Assembly: GCF_947499065.1 (NCBI RefSeq)
Contig: NZ_CANMMT010000006.1
Coordinates: forward strand, 177,536 to 241,535
Source of the DNA: an uncultured Tenacibaculum sp.
Lineage (GTDB): Bacteria > Bacteroidota > Bacteroidia > Flavobacteriales > Flavobacteriaceae
Direction: 5' to 3'
Length of the DNA: 64,000 bases
In this document: positions 51,801 to 60,801 of the stretch, piece after piece
How the letters are laid out: every line of letters starts with the position of its first letter
Numbering within the stretch: position 1 is the first letter of the stretch
Translations under genes and position numbers: made by a program
Notes under the pieces: generated by a model
What the model saw: the letters and a program-made list of their open reading frames with translations, nothing else
What the model was told of the DNA's origin: nothing
Databases searched by the model: none

Positions 51801-52688
51801 TTACTTTAAAAGGTTTTTAATTCGATTAAAATCTTCTTCAGAATGAAAAGGAATAGATATTTTTCCTTTTCCACGATTATTTACACTAACATCAATTTTA
51901 TGACCAAAATAATCGCTAATTTCTTTCACACTGTCAGTAACAAAGCTAGGTAAAGCCTTCTTTTTACTAGCTTTAGCAACTTTTCCAGCTTTTAAGTTCT
52001 TAACCAATTCTTCTGTTTGACGAACAGATAATTTTTCACGAACTATTTTTTCGTAAATATTTAACTGATCAGAATTACTGTCAACATTGATAAGTGCTCT
52101 ACCATGCCCCATAGAAATAAAACCATCACGCATTCCTGTTTGGATAATAGGGTCAAGCTTTAATAAACGTAAATAGTTTGTAACAGTAGAACGTTTTTTA
52201 CCTACACGAGTACTTAATTCTTCTTGAGTTAATTGAATTTCATCAATTAATCGTTGATATGAAAGTGCAACTTCAATAGGGTCAAGATTTTTACGTTGAA
52301 TATTTTCAACTAATGCCATTTCTAGCATTTCTTGATCGTTAGCTAAACGGATATAAGCAGGAACAGTTTTGTTCCCTATCAATTTAGAAGCTCTAAATCT
52401 ACGTTCTCCAGAAACTAATTGAAATTTATCACTAGATAATTTACGAACTGTAATGGGTTGTATTACACCAAGTTCTTTAATCGAATTTGCTAATTCTTGT
52501 AAGGCCTCTTCATCAAAATAAGTTCTAGGTTGATATGGATTTACATCTATCGAATTAATATCTAATTCAACAATTGTACCTACTAGTTTATCTGCGTTTT
52601 TATCTTCTGCCGAATTTACTTCCGCAGTTTCTTTTAATAAGGCTGATAAACCTCTACCTAAAGCCTGTTTTTTTGTTGCTTTTGCCAT
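51801..52688 (-). CDS. parB: Chromosome partitioning protein ParB
   Basis: This 295-aa protein has the ParB CTPase/nuclease-like N-terminal region (INPYQPR-type: VNPYQPRTYFDEEALQELA), GERRFRASKLIGN, VENIQRKNLDPIEVALSYQR, and an HTH (LSTRVGKKRSTVTNYLRLLK). The C-terminal 40 residues form the dimerisation part. It binds parS near the origin. It is 9 bp downstream of parA. Confidence 0.95.
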   Translation of the reverse strand: MAKATKKQALGRGLSALLKETAEVNSAEDKNADKLVGTIVELDINSIDVNPYQPRTYFDEEALQELANSIKELGVIQPITVRKLSSDKFQLVSGERRFRASKLIGNKTVPAYIRLANDQEMLEMALVENIQRKNLDPIEVALSYQRLIDEIQLTQEELSTRVGKKRSTVTNYLRLLKLDPIIQTGMRDGFISMGHGRALINVDSNSDQLNIYEKIVREKLSVRQTEELVKNLKAGKVAKASKKKALPSFVTDSVKEISDYFGHKIDVSVNNRGKGKISIPFHSEEDFNRIKNLLK

Positions 52689-52697
52689 CTACAATAA

Positions 52698-53462
52698 TTA
52701 TGCGTTTTTGTTTATAATTTCGTTCGCCAAATTTAAGTAATTTACCGCACCTTTACTCGTAGCATCGTATGAAATTATACTTTCACCATAACTAGGTGCT
52801 TCACTTAAACGAATATTTCTATGTACTATTGTTTCAAATACCATAGAGCTGAAGTGTTTTTTAACCTCTTCAACTACTTGATTAGAAAGTCTTAAGCGAG
52901 AATCAAACATCGTTAATAATAATCCTTCAATATCTAAATCAGGATTGTGTATTTTTTGAACACTTTTAATAGTGTTTAATAATTTTCCTAAACCTTCTAA
53001 TGCAAAATATTCACATTGAATAGGAATAATTACAGAATCAGCAGATACTAGCGAATTTAATGTAATTAAACCTAAAGAAGGAGCACAGTCAATTAAGATG
53101 TAATCATAATCGTCTTTAACTTCTTCTAATGCTTTTTTAAGCATGTATTCTCTTTCTTGTTTGTCTACTAATTCAATTTCAATAGCAACTAAGTCAATAT
53201 GTGCAGGGATTAAATCAACATTAGGAGAATCTGTCTTTAAAATAGTATCTTTTACAGGAATAGCATGTTCTAAAACCTGATATGTACCCAATTCAACACT
53301 TTCAACATCTAAGCCTAAACCAGAAGTAGCATTCGCCTGGGGATCGGCGTCAATTAACAATACTTTATTTTCTAAAACACCTAATGATGCTGCTAAGTTT
53401 ACAGTAGTAGTAGTTTTACCCACTCCACCTTTTTGATTTGCAATTGCTATTATTCTACCCAT
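52698..53462 (-). CDS. parA: Chromosome partitioning ATPase ParA
   Basis: This 254-aa deviant-Walker ATPase has [20 protein letters not shown] at its N-terminus, [15 protein letters not shown] and [19 protein letters not shown], all standard for ParA/Soj. It drives separation of ParB-parS complexes. No parS-like sequence was seen within this window. Confidence 0.96.
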   Translation of the reverse strand: MGRIIAIANQKGGVGKTTTTVNLAASLGVLENKVLLIDADPQANATSGLGLDVESVELGTYQVLEHAIPVKDTILKTDSPNVDLIPAHIDLVAIEIELVDKQEREYMLKKALEEVKDDYDYILIDCAPSLGLITLNSLVSADSVIIPIQCEYFALEGLGKLLNTIKSVQKIHNPDLDIEGLLLTMFDSRLRLSNQVVEEVKKHFSSMVFETIVHRNIRLSEAPSYGESIISYDATSKGAVNYLNLANEIINKNA

Positions 53463-53619
53463 TATAATATGAAAAGTTTGAAAGAGGTAAATTTACAATT
53501 ATTTATCATTTTTGAAAGGGAAAGATGTTAATAAATGTAACTGTTTGATTTTATGGAGTTAAAAAGGAAAAGCTGTAAAAGTAAATTTGTGACTTTGTAA
53601 TGTCTTAGATTTGAATGTC

Positions 53620-53772
53620 TTATCTGTTCAGAGTTATAGGTGTAGTTACTATAGTAACTAATTCTCCTTCTTCAGTACTGTAAAATGGAGTTAAAATACT
53701 TATTCTACTTGTTAAACTCATTTCAATTAAAACATCGATAGAGTTTAAATTAATGAGTTTCTGAAATATTAG
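53620..53772 (-). pseudogene. Decayed copy of the dnaN 3' end
   Basis: On the minus strand the frame ends at TAA 53620-53622 and reads back through TEEGELVTIVTTPITLNR and LNSIDVLIEMSL, matching the last 43 residues of the DnaN encoded at 55659-56777 at about 30 positions, including the stop codon position. There is no start codon, and upstream the match fades. The surrounding gap (53463-53868) holds nothing else that I recognise. Confidence 0.85.
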
Positions 53773-53868
53773 GGGATGTAAAGCTAAATGAATTGAAATT
53801 CGTGAGGTTAAAGATAGTTTTTTGTAATTTTAACAAAAAATTGGACTCATTTACTCTTTTTATCTTTC

Positions 53869-55539
53869 ATGAGAATTATTAGCTTACTATTAACTATTTT
53901 ACTTTGTTGTTTTTCGTCTTTTGCTCAACAAAAAGAAAAACCGAATCAGGCTTTATTAGCTAATACACTCAATGTACATATAGACTACTTGAATTTTATA
54001 GCTAAAAAAAGCGGACATGGTCGTAAATTACTTAACTATTTAGCTTTTAACCAAAATCTTAATAGGAAAGTAGCCAAAAGTTATAAACCTTCTTCTCAAA
54101 AAACGTCAAAATATCAATTAAGAGTTCCTAGGTTTAATAAACCAGCTAAAATGTTTTCTTATGATTTGAAGAAAAAAGAATCTTTATTGAAAGAGGCAAG
54201 ATTACTACAGGAAAATATTCCAATAATTGACCGCTCTAAAATAATATCATTATTTGATTCGATTAAAAATAATATTGAAAATTTTGCTGTAATTCATAAA
54301 AACATATATGATTTAACTAAAGATGCTCCTCTTGTATCTAATAATCAAAAAATAATTAATAGTGTTTATTTAAATTTAGCTAAGCTTAATAATACTGAAG
54401 GGGTAATACGTAAATTAAATTATGAGTTTGAAAATTTAGTGCATAATGTGTATAGAAAATACTTTCCAGTTACAAGTAATAATTCTTGGTTAATAAGTGC
54501 CAAGAAAATGCAAATGGCTATAGATACTGCTCGTTTATACTTGAAAAAAATTAGAACGCAAGATGTTTCGTCAACTAAATTAGTAGATACTGTTGGTTTA
54601 AGTAAACTGTTAAACCAATTAAAAAACAACAGAAATAGAAATCTACAAGGTATTAATACGCATACTTATGAAACTGTACATTCAATACATGATGATTATG
54701 ATATGTTTGGAAAAGTTTTAAGAAAATTTATGAAAGGAATAAGTTGTAGCAGCTGTTTGTCTAATAATAAAAACAAAAAAAGAGATATTAGTAGGTTATA
54801 CAATTATGTATATTATGATTTAAATAGTGCTATTGCTTACTACAATAACTTTGCTACTTCTAGTACTGAAACGAAATATATGAAAGTAGCGCCGCAATTT
54901 TTGCTGCATAAAATAATTGATTTTGGATGGTATGATATGGAGCCACAGCCAAACCAACCAACACCAACAATTGAAAATTTATTTATAGAATCATATGCTT
55001 TTAATCATACAGTGTTGTTGTTAGATGTATCTCGTAGCATGAATCATTACACAAAATTACCATTGATTAAAAGTTCAGTAAAGCAACTATCCTTGCATTT
55101 AAGAAAAAATGATCGATTATCGGTAGTGATATATTCTAATGATGCTAAGGCTATTATGACCGATGTTTCTTTTACAGATTCAAAGTCAATAGCTTTACTT
55201 GAAAAGCTAAGTTCTAACGGAAAAACAAACGCTGCAAAAGGTTTAGATTTGGCTTTTGAAATAGGACGTTCAAAATTTATTACTAATGGTAATAACAGGA
55301 TTATATTAGCTACGGATGGGGGCTTTGCATTAACTGAAAAAAGTTTTAATCAAGTAAAACAAGGGGCTAAAGAAAACATAGTGCTTTCTGTTTTTGGATT
55401 TGGTAAAAGAATTGCAAATGAAAAACAATTAAAAAAATTAGCAGAAGTAGGAATGGGGCATTATCAAAAAATAACTATTAAAAATAGTTTGGAAGCTATT
55501 ATAAAAGAATTAACAGCCGTAAGGCGTAAAGGCTTCTGA
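53869..55539 (+). CDS. Secreted VWA-domain protein
   Basis: This 556-aa protein has a signal peptide (ends SSFAQQ). A middle region of about 300 residues is not recognised. A von Willebrand A domain follows (about 380-550) with the metal-site motif LLLDVSRSMNHY (DxSxS), then GKTNAAKGLDLAFEIG, and IILATDGGFALTEKSF as the third and last metal ligand. VWA domains bind proteins through Mg2+, so an adhesion or surface role is likely. It lies between the dnaN 3' fragment and dnaN itself, as if inserted there. Confidence 0.82.
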   Translation: MRIISLLLTILLCCFSSFAQQKEKPNQALLANTLNVHIDYLNFIAKKSGHGRKLLNYLAFNQNLNRKVAKSYKPSSQKTSKYQLRVPRFNKPAKMFSYDLKKKESLLKEARLLQENIPIIDRSKIISLFDSIKNNIENFAVIHKNIYDLTKDAPLVSNNQKIINSVYLNLAKLNNTEGVIRKLNYEFENLVHNVYRKYFPVTSNNSWLISAKKMQMAIDTARLYLKKIRTQDVSSTKLVDTVGLSKLLNQLKNNRNRNLQGINTHTYETVHSIHDDYDMFGKVLRKFMKGISCSSCLSNNKNKKRDISRLYNYVYYDLNSAIAYYNNFATSSTETKYMKVAPQFLLHKIIDFGWYDMEPQPNQPTPTIENLFIESYAFNHTVLLLDVSRSMNHYTKLPLIKSSVKQLSLHLRKNDRLSVVIYSNDAKAIMTDVSFTDSKSIALLEKLSSNGKTNAAKGLDLAFEIGRSKFITNGNNRIILATDGGFALTEKSFNQVKQGAKENIVLSVFGFGKRIANEKQLKKLAEVGMGHYQKITIKNSLEAIIKELTAVRRKGF

Positions 55540-55601
55540 AAAAGAAGAAAATATAGTTGTGCTATTTAGTTTCTTTATGGTATAATAAAGATATAGGTGA
55601 T

Positions 55602-55641
55602 AAATAAAAAAGCCACAAATTTATTTGTGGCTTTTTTATTT
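55602..55641. terminator. Bidirectional terminator between VWA gene and dnaN
   Basis: AAAAAAGCCACAAAT pairs with ATTTGTGGCTTTTTT across a very short TT turn (about 4 nt open in RNA). Both the VWA gene and dnaN end here. Confidence 0.8.
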
Positions 55642-55658
55642 ATATGATTTTTAATGTC

Positions 55659-56777
55659 TTATCCGTTAAGCATTACAGGCATAACTAGCATGGTAACTAA
55701 TTCTCCTTCTTCAGTACCGTCAATTGGAGTTAAAATACCAGCTCTATTTGGTAAACTCATTTCAATTAAAACATCGTTAGAGTTTAAGTTGTTTAACATT
55801 TCACTTAAAAAACGAGAGTTAAAACCAATTTGCATATCATCACCTTGGTAATCGCAATTTAAACGCTCGTCAGCTTTATTTGAGTAATCTAAATCTTCAG
55901 CAGAAATATTTAACTCAGTTCCAGCCATTTTTAATCGAATCTGATGTGTAGTTTTACTTGAGAAAATAGAAACACGACGAACTGAATTTAAGAAAGAAGC
56001 CCTATCAACAGTAAGTTTATTTGGGTTTTCTTTAGGAATTACAGCTTCATAGTTAGGGTATTTACCGTCAATTAATCTACAAACTAAAACAGCATTTTCA
56101 AAAGTAAATTTTGCATTAGTCTCATTGTATTCAATAACAACATTGTTTTCTGAACCTCCTAAAATTCCTTTTAATAAGTTTAAAGGTTTTTTAGGCATGA
56201 TGAATTCTGCAGATTTATCAGCAGTAACATCAGTACGGGTGTATTTTACTAATTTGTGAGCATCTGTAGCAACAAAAGTTAGTTCTTTTGAATTGAATTG
56301 AAAAAAGACACCACTCATTACGGGTCTTAAATCATCGTTACCAGCAGCAAATATTGTTTTAGAAATCGCAGTAGCTAAAATATGAGAAGGAATCTCAGTG
56401 CTGCTAGGAGAAGGTAATTCAACAGCTTTAGGGAATTCTTCTCCACTAAAGTAAGCCATGTCGTATTTACCTTGCTCAGAAATAATCTCAATTGTACTAT
56501 CTCCTTCAGCTTTAAAAGTTAAAGGCTGTTCAGGAAATGTTTTTAAAGTATCTAGTAATAAACGAGCATTAATGGCAATAGCACCAGTGTCAGTACTTTC
56601 AACTTCAACAACAGAAGTCATAGTAGTTTCAAGATCAGACGACGATACTTTAAGTTCGTTTTCATTTAGTTCAAACAAGAAGTTGTCTAAAATAGGTAAT
56701 GTGTTATTGCTATTTATAACTCCTCCTAAAACTTGTAGTTGTTTTAATAATTGAGAGCTAGATACGATAAATTTCAT
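55659..56777 (-). CDS. dnaN: DNA polymerase III sliding clamp (beta subunit)
   Basis: This 372-aa protein shows the clamp's three-domain plan. It starts MKFIVSSSQLLKQLQVLGGV and contains NARLLLDTLKTFPEQPLTF, AAGNDDLRPVMSGVFF and LICRLIDGKYPNYEAVIP-type strands (here VCRLIDGKYPNYEAVIP). It ends in PVMLNG. It encircles DNA and tethers the replicase. A partial second copy of its 3' end lies 2 kb away. Confidence 0.97.
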   Translation of the reverse strand: MKFIVSSSQLLKQLQVLGGVINSNNTLPILDNFLFELNENELKVSSSDLETTMTSVVEVESTDTGAIAINARLLLDTLKTFPEQPLTFKAEGDSTIEIISEQGKYDMAYFSGEEFPKAVELPSPSSTEIPSHILATAISKTIFAAGNDDLRPVMSGVFFQFNSKELTFVATDAHKLVKYTRTDVTADKSAEFIMPKKPLNLLKGILGGSENNVVIEYNETNAKFTFENAVLVCRLIDGKYPNYEAVIPKENPNKLTVDRASFLNSVRRVSIFSSKTTHQIRLKMAGTELNISAEDLDYSNKADERLNCDYQGDDMQIGFNSRFLSEMLNNLNSNDVLIEMSLPNRAGILTPIDGTEEGELVTMLVMPVMLNG

Positions 56778-56805
56778 TTAGTATAGTTTCTGTTTATTAG
56801 ATTTA

Positions 56806-56813
56806 CAAATATA
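56806..56813 (-). promoter_or_regulatory. TAnnTTTG box of dnaN
   Basis: TATATTTG on the minus strand, 28 bp upstream of the dnaN start. Confidence 0.5.
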
Positions 56814-56861
56814 TCTTAATTTGATGATTTTAAAAATTATTTTTTTAATAGTTAAAAATGA

Positions 56862-57812
56862 TTAGTTAAACTGATAATTTAACTGTATCGAACCATAAAA
56901 ATTACCCTTCGGAACTCTAATGCTTTTTAGTTTTTTTGTGTGAAAATGGACTGAGTATCCAAAGTTAAAACGATTAAGGGTAAAGCGTATTCCTATTTCG
57001 TTTGTAAACCTAAGAGGTTCAAGTTCAAATGTAATAGGGCTATTGTTATTAAGAAAACTACCTTGAATAGAAGCATCGTAAATAGCGTAAGTTAACATTG
57101 GTTTGATAAAAAGAAAAGATTCAACTTCGTTATTAGAACCAGTTTTGTCATTATTAAGGTTGGCGTTAAAAATGATAGAATTTGTGATTTTTTGTAAAGG
57201 TTTTAAGCCAATTCGTAATAACAAACCACTAGAAAAGTCTGTATAAACCGTTCCTAATCTGGCATTATTTATCCAGTTAATATCTAATGTACTTGATTTA
57301 TCAATCACTAATTTTTTTATATAACTTCCAGAAAGGTTTAAAGCAAAAGCATCGGCAATTTGATATTTCCATCCAATAGCTTTTCTGTAGCCATAAATAT
57401 CATGAATAAAATCTTGAAGGTCCTTGCTAAGAGCAGAAGGACCAATAATTCCTGTTTGAATTGAAGTTTTTAGAATAGATTCGTTTTTATAAAAACGATT
57501 AATACCAAAACTACCAAATAGGTAGCCTGCAAATGGACGGTCATGATTCATGTGTTGTTGAACCGTAGCTTTGTAAGGGGTGTACATGTGATGTCCTAAT
57601 TGAATTTCATATGACTTTTTTACAAGTTTTTTATTTTCCTTTTTACTAAGATATCTGTAGGTAAAAAACATTCCATTAGTATAATACCTGTCTTGTGATG
57701 TTGAGATAAATAGGTCGTTGTCATTAAGAAAACTAAATTCCTTAGAGTATTTTCTTTGAGAATAGAAATTAATTGAAGCTAAGGTAAATAAAAAGAAGCT
57801 AATTTTTTTCAT
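56862..57812 (-). CDS. LpxR-family lipid A 3'-O-deacylase-like outer-membrane protein
   Basis: This 316-aa protein has a signal peptide (ends FYSQR). FLNDNDLFISTSQDRYYTNG carries the Asn-Asp pair of the LpxR active site, and MNHDRPFAGYLFGSFGINR the other conserved acidic and aromatic residues. The rest is beta-barrel-like, with a terminal Phe-type strand (QLNYQFN). LpxR removes the 3'-acyloxyacyl group of lipid A; activity here is not proven, as Bacteroidota lipid A differs. Confidence 0.82.
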   Translation of the reverse strand: MKKISFFLFTLASINFYSQRKYSKEFSFLNDNDLFISTSQDRYYTNGMFFTYRYLSKKENKKLVKKSYEIQLGHHMYTPYKATVQQHMNHDRPFAGYLFGSFGINRFYKNESILKTSIQTGIIGPSALSKDLQDFIHDIYGYRKAIGWKYQIADAFALNLSGSYIKKLVIDKSSTLDINWINNARLGTVYTDFSSGLLLRIGLKPLQKITNSIIFNANLNNDKTGSNNEVESFLFIKPMLTYAIYDASIQGSFLNNNSPITFELEPLRFTNEIGIRFTLNRFNFGYSVHFHTKKLKSIRVPKGNFYGSIQLNYQFN

Positions 57813-57879
57813 AACTGCTAATATCGTTTTATTTTAGCAAAACAAGGGTTAAATTATTCATAATTATAATAGTTTTTTA

Positions 57880-58737
57880 ATGAAGGAAAAGGCGAAACTT
57901 ACACTTGCTGATTTTGAAAGTGTTTCAACAAATGAAGAGTTGTTGAAAGTGATTAAAAAGAAGAAAATTTCTATAGATAAAATAGAAGTTAAGTTAGCTT
58001 ATGAGAAAGAGTTAAAAGAACTTCAGGTGGAATTGGTGAAATTACAACAATGGATAGCAAAAAATAACAAACGAGTAGCTGTTATTTTTGAAGGAAGAGA
58101 TGCAGCAGGTAAAGGAGGAAGTATCCGTCGTTTTATGGAGCATTTGAATCCAAGGTCTATGCGCCTAGTGGCTTTAAATAAGCCAACAGATGTAGAAAAA
58201 GGGCAGTGGTACTTTCAAAGGTATATTAAAGAATTGCCTAACCCAGGAGAGATTGTTTTTTTTGATCGTAGTTGGTATAATAGAGCGGTTGTAGAACCAG
58301 TAATGGGTTTTTGTACTAAAGAGCAGTATAAAACTTTTTTAGTGCAAGTTCCAGAGTTTGAACATATGCTATATGAAGATGGAGTTATAATTATAAAGTT
58401 TTGGTTGTCTATATCAAAAGATGAACAATTACGTAGGTTTGATGCACGAAATGATAATCCTTTGAAAAGATGGAAGTTTAGTCCAGTAGATAAAAAAGGT
58501 CAAGAGTTATGGGATAAATATACTTATTACAAAAATGAGATGTTTAGTAAAACACATACAACATACAGTCCTTGGATAGTTGTAAAAACAAATGATAAAA
58601 AGAAGGCGAGAGTTGAGTGTATACGACACGTTTTGGCTCAGTTTAATTATGAAGAAGAAGAGGAGTCTAAAACGGTATCAAATCCAGATCCTAATATAGT
58701 AATGCGTTATTATCGTTCAGCAAATCATTTAGATTAA
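57880..58737 (+). CDS. ppk2: PPK2-family polyphosphate kinase, class I-like (tandem copy 1)
   Basis: This 285-aa protein has the P-loop FEGRDAAGKGGSIRRF near residue 72. PRSMRLVALNKPTD follows, then Walker-B-like IVFFDRSWYNRAVVEPVMG and the lid RRFDARNDNPLKRWKFSP. This set marks the class I-like, short PPK2 branch, which prefers nucleoside diphosphates. It is followed after 3 bp by a homologous gene of 259 aa; the two share FDRSWYNRAVVEPV. It is only distantly related to the PPK2 at 16.8 kb. Confidence 0.9.
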   Translation: MKEKAKLTLADFESVSTNEELLKVIKKKKISIDKIEVKLAYEKELKELQVELVKLQQWIAKNNKRVAVIFEGRDAAGKGGSIRRFMEHLNPRSMRLVALNKPTDVEKGQWYFQRYIKELPNPGEIVFFDRSWYNRAVVEPVMGFCTKEQYKTFLVQVPEFEHMLYEDGVIIIKFWLSISKDEQLRRFDARNDNPLKRWKFSPVDKKGQELWDKYTYYKNEMFSKTHTTYSPWIVVKTNDKKKARVECIRHVLAQFNYEEEEESKTVSNPDPNIVMRYYRSANHLD

Positions 58738-58740
58738 AAT

Positions 58741-59520
58741 ATGGAAAAGTTAACACAAAAAGATGTAGATAAGTTAAATACGAATAGAGGGTTGAAGGCA
58801 GTGTTGTCAAAACCTTTTAATTTGGAACGTGCATTACGTTACGTTGATTATGAGCGAAAATTAAAAAAATTACAAGTAGAATTAATTCGTTTGCAAACGT
58901 GGGCAATAGATAATAATGAACGAATCATTGTTCTTTTTGAAGGAAGAGATGCTGCTGGAAAAGGAGGGGCAATACGTAGAATTACAGAACGAATTAATCC
59001 AAGGCATATGAGGATTGTTGCCTTGCCAAAACCTAATGAAGATCAGAAGTCTCAATGGTATTTTCAACGTTATGTAGAGCAGTTTCCAAAAGCAGGAGAA
59101 ATAGTGTTTTTTGATCGTAGTTGGTATAATAGAGCGGTGGTGGAGCCTGTGAATGGTTTTTGTACTCAAGAGCAATATCAAATTTTTATGAATCAAGTAA
59201 ATGATTTTGAAAGAATGATTTTAGAGTCAGGTATTAGATTGGTGAAAATATATATGTCAATTAATAAAAAAGAGCAGGCAAAAAGGTTTAGAGATATTAA
59301 AAACAATCCTTTAAAACAATGGAAAATGACACCTGTAGATATGAGAGCGCAGGAGTTGTGGGATGATTATACTGAGTATAAGAGAGCGATGTTTTCTAAA
59401 ACAAATACAAAAATATCACCTTGGAAAGTGATACGAGCTAATAGGAAAACTATAGCTCGTATTAATGTGATTAACCATGTGTTAAAGAGTATTCCGTATG
59501 ATAAAAATACCGAAGTCTAA
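58741..59520 (+). CDS. ppk2: PPK2-family polyphosphate kinase, class I-like (tandem copy 2)
   Basis: This 259-aa protein has FEGRDAAGKGGAIRRITERI, PRHMRIVALPKPNEDQKSQW, VFFDRSWYNRAVVEPVNGFC and KRFRDIKNNPLKQWKMTP, parallel to the gene before it. The copies have clearly diverged, so the duplication is old. Both active sites look intact. Together with copy 1 it forms a two-gene operon, perhaps with different substrate preference. Confidence 0.9.
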   Translation: MEKLTQKDVDKLNTNRGLKAVLSKPFNLERALRYVDYERKLKKLQVELIRLQTWAIDNNERIIVLFEGRDAAGKGGAIRRITERINPRHMRIVALPKPNEDQKSQWYFQRYVEQFPKAGEIVFFDRSWYNRAVVEPVNGFCTQEQYQIFMNQVNDFERMILESGIRLVKIYMSINKKEQAKRFRDIKNNPLKQWKMTPVDMRAQELWDDYTEYKRAMFSKTNTKISPWKVIRANRKTIARINVINHVLKSIPYDKNTEV

Positions 59521-59521
59521 A

Positions 59522-60154
59522 TTATAAATGGTTTTTTATAGTTTCAAAAATATAAAATACCTCACCTGCAATTTGTTTACTTATGTTTAAGTAAGTTTCT
59601 TCCATTAAATCTGTGTTATCAGAAATTTTAGGGTCGGTGAAAGGAAGGTGAAATCTAGAGATGGCATCAGGAATAAAAGGACAGTTTTCATCAGCGCTAT
59701 CACAAGTTGTAATTGCTATATAGGGAAAGCTGTTGCTTGAATGGTCGTATGTCTTTGAAAAACCTAAAATAGATTTTTTTGTTCCTTGAAAAGAAATTAA
59801 ATAACGAGGGTTCTGATGTGAAAAATCTATGATGTTAAAGTTGAAGCCGGTTTTTTGAAGGCATTTTACAGTATTTCTATGGAAAGCGGTAATTTCTGTA
59901 CCGCCAGAATAAGTAAAAATATTGTTTAAATTAAAGTATTCTATAGCGTAAAAGCTCCAAACTTGAGCTAGTTGACTTCTTCTTGAATTATGAGTACAAA
60001 TAAAATTTAAATTAATCTTTTCTCTATCATTAAACTCATCAATAATAGTATGAGCGATGTCATCAATTAAATTTAAGCGATCATTATTAATAATAGTTTC
60101 TTTTCGGGCTTCTTCAAAGAAAGTTTTTGTACTAATATTTTTAGTCTTTATCAT
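59522..60154 (-). CDS. Low-molecular-weight phosphatase / arsenate reductase-like protein
   Basis: This 210-aa protein has the C-x5-R loop FICTHNSRRSQLAQVW with Cys near residue 54. The SGGTEITAFHRNTVKCL segment follows, with a second Cys. DSADENCPFIPDAISRFHLPF provides the third Cys, the Asp and a characteristic Pro. The arrangement is close to thioredoxin-coupled ArsC and to LMW tyrosine phosphatases. Three Cys favour arsenate reduction, but with no ars gene beside it, phosphatase remains possible. It converges with the second PPK2 gene (1-bp gap). Confidence 0.8.
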   Translation of the reverse strand: MIKTKNISTKTFFEEARKETIINNDRLNLIDDIAHTIIDEFNDREKINLNFICTHNSRRSQLAQVWSFYAIEYFNLNNIFTYSGGTEITAFHRNTVKCLQKTGFNFNIIDFSHQNPRYLISFQGTKKSILGFSKTYDHSSNSFPYIAITTCDSADENCPFIPDAISRFHLPFTDPKISDNTDLMEETYLNISKQIAGEVFYIFETIKNHL

Positions 60155-60237
60155 TTATTTACAGTTCTTTTGTAAAATAGAATTATGTGCAAAAATACAC
60201 TGTAAAGCTCTTTTGTAGAATTAAGTAAAGGTTAAGA

Positions 60238-60786
60238 ATGTGTTTAGAAATAGGTAATAAAGTGGCGGTTTTGGATGCTGATATTAGAGGATTCGTAATA
60301 AAAAAAGAAGGAGACAACTTTTTTATTAAAGATGATGAAGGTATGGAGTATTGTTTTTTAGCTTCTGAATTGGTTAAAGTTGAAGAGGATCAAAATGAGT
60401 TGAGTAAATATATTGATATAAATAATCCGTTATTGAAAGCAAAAATTAATCAGAAAACAAAAAACAAGAAATCGTCTTTTGTTAAAGATAAAAATGAAGT
60501 AGTTATGGAGGTTGATTTACATATTGAGAAGATTGTAAAGTCGGTTAGAGGAATGGATAAATACGATATTTTGTCAAAGCAAATTCAGTTAGCAAAACAA
60601 AAGTTAGAGTATTGTGTGTCAAAAGGAATATCAAAATTGGTGTTGATTCACGGTGTTGGAGAAGGTGTTTTGAAAAGTGAATTACAGTATTTGTTGAATA
60701 ATTATAATGTACGGTATTATGATGCTTCGTATCAAAAATATGGGCAAGGGGCCACAGAAGTATACATATATAAAAATGTGAATTAA
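60238..60786 (+). CDS. Smr-domain protein
   Basis: This 182-aa protein has an N-terminal small beta-barrel part (about residues 1-45) and a C-terminal Smr domain. EVDLHIEKIV gives the LDLH-type motif, LIHGVGEGVLKSEL the HGxGxG loop, and DASYQKYGQGATEVYI the end. Smr domains nick or bind DNA or RNA; this size matches the MutS-less Smr proteins of Bacteroidota. It precedes the cysteine desulfurase gene by 15 bp. Confidence 0.88.
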   Translation: MCLEIGNKVAVLDADIRGFVIKKEGDNFFIKDDEGMEYCFLASELVKVEEDQNELSKYIDINNPLLKAKINQKTKNKKSSFVKDKNEVVMEVDLHIEKIVKSVRGMDKYDILSKQIQLAKQKLEYCVSKGISKLVLIHGVGEGVLKSELQYLLNNYNVRYYDASYQKYGQGATEVYIYKNVN

Positions 60787-60801
60787 TTGTAGTTTTGCAA
60801 A

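Larger units (their letters stand above)
53614..55801. repeat. Direct repeat of the dnaN 3' end flanking the VWA gene
   Basis: The segment at about 53614-53762 matches 55653-55801 (for example GTAACTAATTCTCCTTCTTC is identical in both), same strand, copies about 2.04 kb apart. The VWA gene and its terminator are the only contents between. Confidence 0.75.

Noticed and set aside
53620..53772. A functional short protein in the dnaN-like fragment
   Set aside because: There is no start codon in frame before an upstream stop, and the sequence matches only the clamp's C-terminal end.
51801..53868. Replication origin or parS near parAB and dnaN
   Set aside because: No parS-type TGTTNCACGTGAAACA palindrome, DnaA-box cluster or dnaA gene was seen; gene order alone is not enough.
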